From Porticoccaceae bacterium (GTDB lineage: Bacteria; Pseudomonadota; Gammaproteobacteria; Pseudomonadales; Porticoccaceae): a stretch of 13,701 nucleotides of DNA. This document shows, piece by piece, positions 7,771-13,701 of the stretch. Location: the NCBI GenBank assembly GCA_023255165.1, contig JALRJD010000308.1, forward strand, positions 1-13,701, given 5' to 3'. Made by a program: the position numbers and the translations under genes. The notes beneath the pieces were generated by a model, which was not told the DNA's origin, made no database searches, and saw only the letters and a list, made by a program, of their open reading frames with translations. Position 1 is the first letter of the stretch; the number at the start of each line of letters is the position of its first letter.

Positions 7771-8753
7771 AACTAATCTGGCCATGGGCGCTGGCAATGG
7801 CGCCACTGCCGCTACTTTATCGCTGGCTGCGTAAACCTGCCCAGGTGCAGATGCGTGCTCTGCGCGCACCGCTGCTGGCTAGTGCTGCGGCGGGCAGCCG
7901 TTCCACGGCCAGCTCTTCCTGGCGAAAATCTCTGCTGCTGGGTTTACTGGCGATAATCTGGCTCTGCACTCTACTGGCGCTGGCGCGCCCGGTTTGGATT
8001 GGCGAGCCGGTGGCGCTACCCACCAGTGGCCGCGATATATTATTGGCGGTGGATATTTCCGGCAGTATGGAGCGGGAAGATATGCAGCTGCGCGGCAATA
8101 CCGTCAATCGTCTGATCGCGGTCAAGGCGGTGGTCGGCGATTTTGTCACCCAGCGCGAAGGCGATCGCCTGGGGCTGATTTTATTTGGCGAGCGCGCCTA
8201 TCTGCAGACGCCGCTGACCTTTGATCGCAAAACCATGCAGACCCTGCTCTATGAAGCGCAACTTGGCTTTGCCGGTAATGGCACGGCGATTGGCGATGCC
8301 ATTGGTCTCTCGGTTAAACGTCTGCAAGACCGACCGGAAAATCATCGGGTGCTGATTCTGCTCACCGATGGCGCCAATAATGCCGGCGAACTCGATCCGC
8401 TGCAGGCCGCCGAGCTGGCGCGCCGTGTCGGGGTAAAAATTTATACCATCGGTGTTGGCGCAGAGACCCAGGAGACCTGGGGACTGTTTGGCAATCGTGT
8501 TACCAACCCCTCGGCGGATCTCGATGAGAAAACCCTCGGCGAGATTGCCGCGACCACCGGCGGCAAGTATTTCCGCGCCCGCAATCCGGAAGAGCTGCAG
8601 GCGATCTATGACGAACTCAATCGGCTGGAGCCGGTTGAACAGGATGCCGAAACCATCCGCCCGGTTGCCACGCTCTATCACTGGCCGCTGGCATTGGCCT
8701 TTATGCTGAGTATGGCCACCGCCCTGCTCAACGGCCGGAGGTCATATGGCTGA
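7764..8753 (+). CDS. batA: BatA-like vWA domain inner-membrane protein
   Basis: A 329-residue protein with transmembrane helices at about 2-20, 56-76 and near the C-terminus (303-323). The vWA domain lies at about 88-285. Its metal-ion-dependent adhesion site is intact: DISGS with D97, S99 and S101, the threonine T174 in GNGTAIGDAI, and D202 in LLTDGAN. It therefore should bind a divalent metal and a protein ligand. By analogy with Bacteroides fragilis BatA, the vWA domain lies in a multi-subunit membrane complex with BatB and BatD; its side of the membrane follows from the helix count and is not certain. The ATG at 7764 has GGAGG at 7755-7759 and overlaps the DUF4381 stop. The 3' end overlaps the next gene by 8 nt. 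Confidence 0.93.
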   Translation: MLELIWPWALAMAPLPLLYRWLRKPAQVQMRALRAPLLASAAAGSRSTASSSWRKSLLLGLLAIIWLCTLLALARPVWIGEPVALPTSGRDILLAVDISGSMEREDMQLRGNTVNRLIAVKAVVGDFVTQREGDRLGLILFGERAYLQTPLTFDRKTMQTLLYEAQLGFAGNGTAIGDAIGLSVKRLQDRPENHRVLILLTDGANNAGELDPLQAAELARRVGVKIYTIGVGAETQETWGLFGNRVTNPSADLDEKTLGEIAATTGGKYFRARNPEELQAIYDELNRLEPVEQDAETIRPVATLYHWPLALAFMLSMATALLNGRRSYG

Positions 8754-10659
8754 TCTTTTCGCTATCGACTTCAGTCAGCTACACCTACTGCGCCCGCTGG
8801 CTCTGCTGGGACTGATTCCGGCACTGCTGCTGGTGGCTCTGGCCCAGTGGCGCAAACGCAGCGCCGGCAACTGGGAAAAGGTTATCAACCCGGAACTGCT
8901 GCCCTTTTTGATGCAGGGTAATGCAAACCAGAAACAGCGCGGCCTGCTCTGGGTGGCGCTGGCCTGGTCTATCGCCTGTCTGGCGCTGGCCGGGCCGACC
9001 TGGCAACAGTTGCCACAGCCGGTGCATAAAAAGGATGCGGCGCTGATTTTGATTATGGATCTGTCGCCCTCGATGCTCGCCGAGGATATTAAGCCGAGTC
9101 GGTTGGCGCGGGCTCGCTACAAGCTGATCGATATTTTAAAAAACCGCCAGGAGGGTTTCAGCGCGCTGGTGGTTTACGGTGGCGAGGCTTTTACCTTGGC
9201 GCCGCTAACCGAAGACAGTAATACCATTATCAGTCTGGTTCCGGTGCTGCACCCAACACTGCTTCCGGAATATGGCAGTAATACCGAAGCGGCCATTGAA
9301 ACCGCTCTTGAGCTAGCCCTGAACGGCGGCTATCAACAGGCCGATCTGCTGCTGATTACCGATGAGGTGGCGGCTCCGGCTTTCCCAAGGATTCGGTCGA
9401 TGATCTCCAAAGCGGGTAATTTCCGGCTGTCGATTCTTGGCGTTGGCAGCCAACAGGGTGCGCCGATTCCCACGGGGGCCGGCGGCTTTGCCAAAGATAT
9501 TAATGGCGCCATTGTGATTCCCAAACTGTCGCCTGGCTCACTAAACCGGCTGGCCGCTGATAATGGCGGTGTCTATGTCACCATTAGTGCCGACGATTCG
9601 GATATTGAAACATTGCTCGACTCCACCAGCGAACTGTTTCCCGATGCCACCAAAGAGCTGGAGCGCTCCTTTGACCTCTGGGATGACCAGGGCTACTGGC
9701 TGATATTTCTGCTGCTGCCGGTTGTGCTGCTGAGCTTCCGCAAAGGCAATATTGCCGTGCTGGTGTTAAGCGCCCCGCTGCTGTTCTCCGATCCGGTCGC
9801 GGCCAACTCCTGGCAGCAAACAGGCAAAAGTCTCTGGCAAGATCTCTGGAAAACCCCCGACCAACAGGCCAGTGACGCGCTGCGGGCAGGCGATGCGGCC
9901 ACCGCCCAGCAACTGTTTGACGATCCGCAATGGCGTGGCAGTGCCGCCTATAAAGCCGGGGATTACCAATCCGCGATCGATGATTTTGTGACCTCCGACA
10001 GCGCTGATGCGCATTACAACCGCGGCAATGCGCTGGCCCATGCCGGCGATCTGGATGCCGCTATCGATGCCTATAATCAGGCACTGGAGCTGGCGCCCGC
10101 GATGGAAGATGCGGTAGCCAATAAAGAATTACTGGAGCAATTAAAGCAGCAGCAAGAACAGCAGCAGGACCAGCAGCAGGACCAGCAGGACTCTTCCGAT
10201 CAGCAACAGCAACAAGATCAGCAGTCAGACTCCCAACAAAAACAGAATCAAGATCAAGAGCAAAACCAGGATCAGCAGCAGGACTCTTCACAAGATTCTC
10301 AGCAGGAGCCCGAGGAAAATAGAGCGCAGGATAAAGAGCCTCAGCAGGATAAAGAGCAAGACCAAGAGCCCCAGCAGAATAAAGAGCAAGATAAAGAGCA
10401 GGATCAAGAGCAAGAACAGAATTCAGAAGAAAATAAACAGCCAGAAACTGAACAGAATCAGCAACAAGATTCAGCAGCGAGCGCAGAAGAGAGCGAAGAA
10501 GAAAAGCAGGCACAGCAGGAACTGGAACAGTGGCTGCGCCGGGTTCCCGACGATCCGGGCGGTCTGCTGCGAGAGAAATTCCGTTATCAATCCAGACAGC
10601 GTGCCCTTGAGCGCCGCCGCCCTGCGCCACCCAATGACGACCAGCAACGGCGCTGGTAA
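8746..10659 (+). CDS. batB: BatB/BatC-type fusion: vWA domain plus TPR and Gln-rich tail
   Basis: A 637-residue protein. Membrane helices lie at about 14-33, 67-83 and 318-345. The vWA domain lies between the second and third, with the metal-site motif DLSPS (D105, S107, S109) and T180 in YGSNTEAAIETAL. The usual TDG is TDE at 205-207. After the third helix come TPR-like repeats at about 374-452 (AYKAGDYQSAIDDF, HYNRGNALAHAGDLDAAIDAY), then ~120 residues almost wholly Gln, Asp, Glu, Ser and Lys. The last ~45 residues return to conserved sequence with WLRRVPDDPGGLLREKFRYQ (residues 596-615), typical of this family. In Bacteroides the vWA (BatB) and TPR (BatC) parts are separate genes; the fusion is usual in Gammaproteobacteria. 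GGAGG at 8737-8741 precedes the ATG. The gap to batD is 18 nt. Confidence 0.93.
   Translation: MADLFAIDFSQLHLLRPLALLGLIPALLLVALAQWRKRSAGNWEKVINPELLPFLMQGNANQKQRGLLWVALAWSIACLALAGPTWQQLPQPVHKKDAALILIMDLSPSMLAEDIKPSRLARARYKLIDILKNRQEGFSALVVYGGEAFTLAPLTEDSNTIISLVPVLHPTLLPEYGSNTEAAIETALELALNGGYQQADLLLITDEVAAPAFPRIRSMISKAGNFRLSILGVGSQQGAPIPTGAGGFAKDINGAIVIPKLSPGSLNRLAADNGGVYVTISADDSDIETLLDSTSELFPDATKELERSFDLWDDQGYWLIFLLLPVVLLSFRKGNIAVLVLSAPLLFSDPVAANSWQQTGKSLWQDLWKTPDQQASDALRAGDAATAQQLFDDPQWRGSAAYKAGDYQSAIDDFVTSDSADAHYNRGNALAHAGDLDAAIDAYNQALELAPAMEDAVANKELLEQLKQQQEQQQDQQQDQQDSSDQQQQQDQQSDSQQKQNQDQEQNQDQQQDSSQDSQQEPEENRAQDKEPQQDKEQDQEPQQNKEQDKEQDQEQEQNSEENKQPETEQNQQQDSAASAEESEEEKQAQQELEQWLRRVPDDPGGLLREKFRYQSRQRALERRRPAPPNDDQQRRW
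10141..10500 (+). repeat. CAG/GAT/GAG-rich low-complexity tract in batB
   Basis: About 360 bp of imperfect short repeats built from CAG, CAA, GAC, GAT and GAG codons, such as CAGCAGGACCAGCAGCAGGA and repeated AATAAAGAGCAAGATAAAGAG-like units. It encodes residues ~466-585. The first half is Gln/Asp-rich with little Lys. The second half shifts to Glu/Lys/Gln. CAG and CAA are mixed for glutamine. The frame is open throughout, with no stop or shift. Such DNA is expected to vary in length between strains. Confidence 0.85.
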
Positions 10660-10677
10660 AGCAACAGAGAAGTGATT

Positions 10678-12495
10678 ATGAACACAACCAAAACGCGATC
10701 TTATTTATTGCGCCCTCACCGCCCACAGTTCCGGCTGCCGGCACTGTTGGCAATGCTGGCGATGTGTCTGGTCTTTGTCAGCCCGAGCTGGGCAACCCTC
10801 TCCGCCACCGCCGATCGCACAGTGATCTCAAGCAATGAAACCTTGCAGCTGCTGGTGCGCCTTGACTCCCAGGCGCTGCTCGGCGAACCGGACTTTAGCG
10901 TGCTGGAAAATGATTTCGAGATACTCTCCACCAGTCGTCAACAGCAGTATTCACGGGTTAATGGTCAGGCCCAGTCATTTACCGACTGGAATCTGGTGCT
11001 GGCGCCCAAGCGTGTTGGCAAGCTGCTGGTCCCCTCGATTAAATATAAAAAAGAGATCAGTGATGCCATCGAAATTGAAGTGCGTCAGGCCAGCAGCGCC
11101 TCGCTCGCCGGACAACCGATTTACACCGAGACCCTGGTCGATAAATCGGCGGTCTACAATCAAGAGCAGTTGCTGCTGACCCATCGGCTTTACACCTCGG
11201 TGCGGCTCAGCGACCTGTCACTGGAAGATCTCAAAGTCGACGATGCGCTGGTACAAAAAGTGTCGGAAACCCAGTACCAAAAAACCGTCGGTGGCAAAAC
11301 CTATCTGGTGCTGGAAATTGTCTACGCCATCTTCCCTCAGGTTAGCGGCAAGCTCGATATTCCCGCCCTGCGCTTTGCGGCGTTTGAAGCCAGCAGCAGC
11401 CGCTTTGGTGGATTCAGCAGCCGCGGTAATCGGATTATCCGCAGCACCGATGCCAAAACCGTGGATGTGATGGCGCGCCCGGCGCATATCGATCTCGACA
11501 ACTGGATGCCAGCGAGCAAGCTGAATATTAAACAGGAGTGGAGCAATCAGCTCGATCAACTCAGCGTTGGCGAGCCAATCACCCGCACTATTACCATTAC
11601 CGCGCAGGGTCTGACTGCCGCACAAATTCTGCCGCTGCCGGTCAATGAAAGTGATGCCTATAAAATCTATCCGGATCAAGCGCAGCTGGACGAGCGCGCC
11701 GACGCATCAGGTGTGACCGGCATTCGCCGTGAATCCTTAGCCCTGGTGCCAAATCAGGCCGGCGAAATCACTCTGCCGGCGATCAATGTGCGCTGGTGGG
11801 ACACAGCCAAACAACGCATGCAGACCACCAGCCTGGATGCCGTGACCTTGCAAGTTGCGCCAGCCAAGCTCAGCAATCCAGCGCCCTACACGCCGGCGCC
11901 AGCGGTCATACCGCAATCCGCCAGCAGTCTTGACCCGAATCAACCGCTGGCAATCACCGCCGCGCCCCTATCCATATCCCAACCCCAACCCCAATCTCTG
12001 GTGGCCGAACTGGCTGCATCGCCGATACTGCAATTTTCACTGGCGATAAATGGTTTATTGCTGGTGTTGTTATTGCTGCTGATTTTTCGCAAAACCGGTA
12101 TTCCAACGGGCGGGAGACAGCACGGAAGCAAGAGCGGCTTCGACCCCAATGGCCCGCGGCTGGAACTCAGGCAGCTGCTGACCAATATAGATCGCGCGGC
12201 CAAGCGATCAGACCTGGCCAGCCTGCGCGACGGTATCCTCGCCTGGGGGCGCTGTATCTTCCCCGATCAGCGCATCAAAACCCTCGCCGAAATCGCCACG
12301 CTGCTCGAGCAACCACAGCTGCAAGAGCATTTTGATCTGCTCGATCAGGCGCTTTACAACGATGCCGGCGACGACTCTCTCGATTTGAAACAGCTGGTGC
12401 AACTGCTGCGCAATGCCATCGTGCCCAAACAGCAGGCGGGACGCTCTTGGCAAACAAGCAGAGCAGAGCTTAAACCGCTCTATCCGGAGAGCTAA
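10678..12495 (+). CDS. batD: BatD family protein with periplasmic Ig-like region
   Basis: A 605-residue inner-membrane protein. An N-terminal signal peptide (basic RSYLLRPHRPQFR, hydrophobic LPALLAMLAMCLVFV) probably ends after A39 (PSWA/TLSA). Residues ~40-440 form the periplasmic BatD region, beta-rich Ig-like modules, followed by a Pro/Gln linker (SQPQPQ). One transmembrane helix at about 449-472 leads to a ~130-residue cytosolic helical domain (ELRQLLTNIDRAAKRSDLAS onward). This C-terminal domain is found in gammaproteobacterial BatD proteins; I cannot assign it a role. I chose ATG 10678 because AGAGAAG at 10666-10672 lies 5 nt upstream; GTG 10672 would add two residues and has no ribosome site. 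It closes the operon. No clear terminator follows. Confidence 0.92.
   Translation: MNTTKTRSYLLRPHRPQFRLPALLAMLAMCLVFVSPSWATLSATADRTVISSNETLQLLVRLDSQALLGEPDFSVLENDFEILSTSRQQQYSRVNGQAQSFTDWNLVLAPKRVGKLLVPSIKYKKEISDAIEIEVRQASSASLAGQPIYTETLVDKSAVYNQEQLLLTHRLYTSVRLSDLSLEDLKVDDALVQKVSETQYQKTVGGKTYLVLEIVYAIFPQVSGKLDIPALRFAAFEASSSRFGGFSSRGNRIIRSTDAKTVDVMARPAHIDLDNWMPASKLNIKQEWSNQLDQLSVGEPITRTITITAQGLTAAQILPLPVNESDAYKIYPDQAQLDERADASGVTGIRRESLALVPNQAGEITLPAINVRWWDTAKQRMQTTSLDAVTLQVAPAKLSNPAPYTPAPAVIPQSASSLDPNQPLAITAAPLSISQPQPQSLVAELAASPILQFSLAINGLLLVLLLLLIFRKTGIPTGGRQHGSKSGFDPNGPRLELRQLLTNIDRAAKRSDLASLRDGILAWGRCIFPDQRIKTLAEIATLLEQPQLQEHFDLLDQALYNDAGDDSLDLKQLVQLLRNAIVPKQQAGRSWQTSRAELKPLYPES
11965..11992 (-). 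other. G-quadruplex-capable tract in batD (minus strand)
   Basis: The plus strand shows C-runs at 11965-11968, 11978-11980, 11983-11986 and 11989-11992. On the minus strand, the template for batD, this reads GGGG-TT-GGGG-TT-GGG, a 9-nt loop, then GGGG. Four G-runs of at least three within 28 nt can fold into a quadruplex. The core is a CCCAAC repeat resembling telomeric sequence. It encodes the Pro/Gln linker before the membrane helix, so it may simply result from QPQPQ codon use. Confidence 0.5.
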
Positions 12496-12594
12496 AACCC
12501 ACGGCTAAAACCTGCCGGCTCAAACCAGTGCTATCGCTTTTACCCCAACTTTGGGTAGAATCGTGACTCGTTTTTTATCCCGGGAGTTGAGCCA
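12496..12594 (+). promoter_or_regulatory. Gap between batD and parA with possible -10 element
   Basis: This 99-bp gap has no gene. It contains a short inverted repeat TACCC/GGGTA at 12541-12557 with a 7-nt loop, and TAGAAT at 12556-12561 that could be a -10 element (5 of 6 matches) starting transcription near 12568. No good -35 element stands at the right distance. A TTTTTT run at 12571-12576 lies too far from the hairpin to make a normal terminator. GGGAG at 12582-12586 is the parA ribosome site. Whether parA is read from its own promoter or from the bat operon cannot be decided. Confidence 0.3.
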
Positions 12595-13371
12595 ATGCGA
12601 AGAGTTATTTTTAACGAAAAAGGTGGTGTCGGTAAATCCAGCATTACCTGCAACCTGGCCGCAATTAGCGCCGCGCGCGGCAAGCGCACGCTGGTGGTTG
12701 ATCTCGACTCGCAGTGCAACTCAACCCACTACCTGCTCGGCGACAGCCCGGAAGAGAGTACCGTCGCCGATTACTTCGATGGCACTCTGGAGTTCTCCTC
12801 CAAGCTCAATGAACCCCTCGACTATGTCCATGAATCGCCCTTCGATAATCTCTATGTGTTGCCCTCGAGCGTTAATCTGCTGGCGTTGGAACACAAGCTC
12901 GAGACACGACAGAAAATCTACAAACTGCGCGATCTGCTCGACAAGCTGGATGATGATTTTGACGAGATCTATATCGATACGGCGCCAGCCCTGAACTTCT
13001 ATACTCGCTCGGCGCTGATTGCCGGCGACAGTGTATTAATTCCTTTTGATTGCGATGCTTTTTCGCGCCAGGCTCTGTACTCCATTCTGGATGTGATCTA
13101 CGAAATTCGTGAAGACCACAACGACAAACTGAGTGTCGGCGGTATTGTTGTCAATCAGTTCCAGCCAACGGCTTCGCTGCCGTCGCGGTTGATTGCGGAG
13201 ATGAAGAAAGAGAAGCTGCCTATTGTGCCAACCTATCTGAATCAGTCGGTGAAGATGAAGGAGTCGCACAATGAGTGTGTTCCGCTTATTTATTTGGCGC
13301 CGTCGCATAAGCTTACGGGGCAATATATTGCGCTGTTTGATCATTTGGCGAAGAAGCGCCGCAAGAAATAG
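12595..13371 (+). CDS. Orphan ParA/MinD-like P-loop ATPase
   Basis: A 258-residue soluble ATPase of the ParA/MinD group. The deviant Walker A box is KGGVGKSS at residues 9-16 with the signature lysine K9 and catalytic K14. Walker A' is LVVDLDSQCN at 33-42 with D36, and Walker B is IYIDTAP at 125-131 with D128. Such proteins dimerise on ATP binding and position DNA or protein cargo by binding nucleoid DNA or membrane. There is no N-terminal helix-turn-helix extension of the P1 plasmid type and no ParB, parS-like palindrome array or MinE nearby, so it is not a standard plasmid or chromosome partition pair. The basic C-terminus (KKRRKK) could aid DNA or membrane contact. GGGAG lies 8 nt before the ATG. 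The cargo is unknown. Confidence 0.9.
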   Translation: MRRVIFNEKGGVGKSSITCNLAAISAARGKRTLVVDLDSQCNSTHYLLGDSPEESTVADYFDGTLEFSSKLNEPLDYVHESPFDNLYVLPSSVNLLALEHKLETRQKIYKLRDLLDKLDDDFDEIYIDTAPALNFYTRSALIAGDSVLIPFDCDAFSRQALYSILDVIYEIREDHNDKLSVGGIVVNQFQPTASLPSRLIAEMKKEKLPIVPTYLNQSVKMKESHNECVPLIYLAPSHKLTGQYIALFDHLAKKRRKK

Positions 13372-13381
13372 CTGATTGAGG

Positions 13382-13396
13382 CTTAAGGGCTTTAAG
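13382..13396 (+). terminator. Weak hairpin after parA
   Basis: CTTAA (13382-13386) and TTAAG (13392-13396) can pair as a 5-bp stem, extended by one G-U pair, directly after the parA stop. The stem is short and A+T-rich, and only a TTTA follows, so termination strength is doubtful. Confidence 0.2.
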
Positions 13397-13418
13397 TTTA
13401 GGACGCACCCTACTCACT

Positions 13419-13686
13419 CGTCATACCCAGGGAACGACCTACTACTTCGTCTTTCCGAGGGAACGTAGAGACCGAAGGAATCCATTGAACTATATTGGTG
13501 TGCCCAAAACCTGGAAGACCTTTCCGATCGGCTCCATGGTCGGCCCAATTCACTAAGCTGCGGTAAACTCGCTTTACACGCGAATAGAGCCGCCCATAAG
13601 CGGGGCATCCGAGGAATCGGGACAAGTCTCTTCGACACGCTGTGAATACGTCCGTGTACGCTCGGACGCCGCTATCCCTGCGGCGT
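13419..13686. repeat. Right arm of the composite inverted repeat
   Basis: The region after parA contains no convincing gene. It begins with two related units, at 13419 and 13448 (29-bp spacing), each of the form CGTC, 6 nt, AGGGAACG. The second leads into GAGACCGAAGGAATCCATT, which mirrors the left-arm core at 85-123. About 110 bp of sequence missing from the left arm follows, then blocks matching the reverse complement of the left arm (near 13596-13612 and at 13633-13662). An open frame on the minus strand crosses it (13414-13638), but its start is a GTG inside the repeat and its composition looks repeat-derived, so I do not call it a gene. Confidence 0.75.
13649..13685. repeat. Twin GC-rich hairpins in the right repeat
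   Basis: CGTCCG (13649-13654) pairs with CGGACG (13663-13668) around an 8-nt loop. CGCCGC (13667-13672) pairs with GCGGCG (13680-13685) around a 7-nt loop. The two perfect 6-bp stems share two bases, so only one can form fully at a time. This is the kind of paired palindrome seen in REP-like dispersed elements. Confidence 0.65.
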
Positions 13687-13701
13687 ACGGTCTCAGATCC
13701 T

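Noticed and set aside
10061..10630. 189-codon minus-strand frame opposite the Gln-rich tract
   Set aside because: It is the reverse reading of CAG/GAG repeats (Leu/Ala/Val-rich) and has no independent support.
5292..12495. A new defence or secretion system formed by the ATPase and vWA genes
   Set aside because: The order MoxR, DUF58, DUF4381, vWA, vWA-TPR, BatD is the known gammaproteobacterial Bat operon, with no toxin, nuclease or pore gene added.
12541..12576. Rho-independent terminator after batD
   Set aside because: The TACCC/GGGTA stem is only 5 bp and the T-run starts 13 nt after it, so the usual hairpin-plus-U-tract geometry is absent.
1..13701. Insertion sequence or integron-like element suggested by terminal inverted repeats
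   Set aside because: No transposase or integrase gene, no visible target-site duplication, and all genes are ordinary chromosomal ones; the repeats resemble dispersed REP-like elements rather than transposon ends.

Overview
The window reads as a chromosomal segment of a gammaproteobacterium with moderate-to-high G+C. The evidence is a Pseudomonas-type 180-kDa-class NAD-glutamate dehydrogenase and a six-gene MoxR/Bat operon in the order seen in Pseudomonas and related groups (MoxR, DUF58, DUF4381, vWA, vWA-TPR, BatD). The palindromic dispersed repeats at both ends resemble those I associate with marine Cellvibrionales-type genomes; that taxonomic guess is weak. No tRNA, rRNA, CRISPR array, transposase or phage gene is visible.

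Layout. Positions 1-204 are non-coding repeat sequence. Positions 205-5076 (minus strand) hold a complete 1623-residue NAD-dependent glutamate dehydrogenase. A 215-bp divergent intergenic region (5077-5291) carries a plausible sigma-70 promoter for the rightward operon. From 5292 to 12495 run six plus-strand genes: moxR, a DUF58 gene, a DUF4381 gene, batA, a batB/batC-type fusion and batD. The first five are joined by 1-8-nt stop/start overlaps and the sixth follows after 18 nt, so they are almost certainly one transcriptional unit. After a 99-bp gap comes an orphan ParA/MinD-like ATPase (12595-13371) with no ParB beside it. The last 330 bp are repeat sequence that is the inverted counterpart of the left end.

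How the genes work together. MoxR is an AAA+ ATPase presumed to act as a chaperone. DUF58 is its usual cytosolic vWA-like partner. DUF4381, BatA, BatB and BatD are membrane proteins that place two metal-ion-binding vWA domains, a TPR/low-complexity region and a large periplasmic Ig-like domain around the inner membrane. Related operons affect aerotolerance in Bacteroides fragilis and stress tolerance and virulence in Francisella tularensis, but the biochemical job is not settled. The glutamate dehydrogenase is a catabolic enzyme linking amino-acid use to 2-oxoglutarate and ammonium; its link to the Bat operon is only a shared divergent control region.

The gene content is largely conventional. 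The less ordinary points are: a 15-bp tandem repeat that contains the start codon of the DUF4381 gene; a ~120-residue Gln/Asp/Glu tract in the vWA-TPR protein; a G-quadruplex-capable tract in batD; and the inverted composite repeats that bracket the whole segment.
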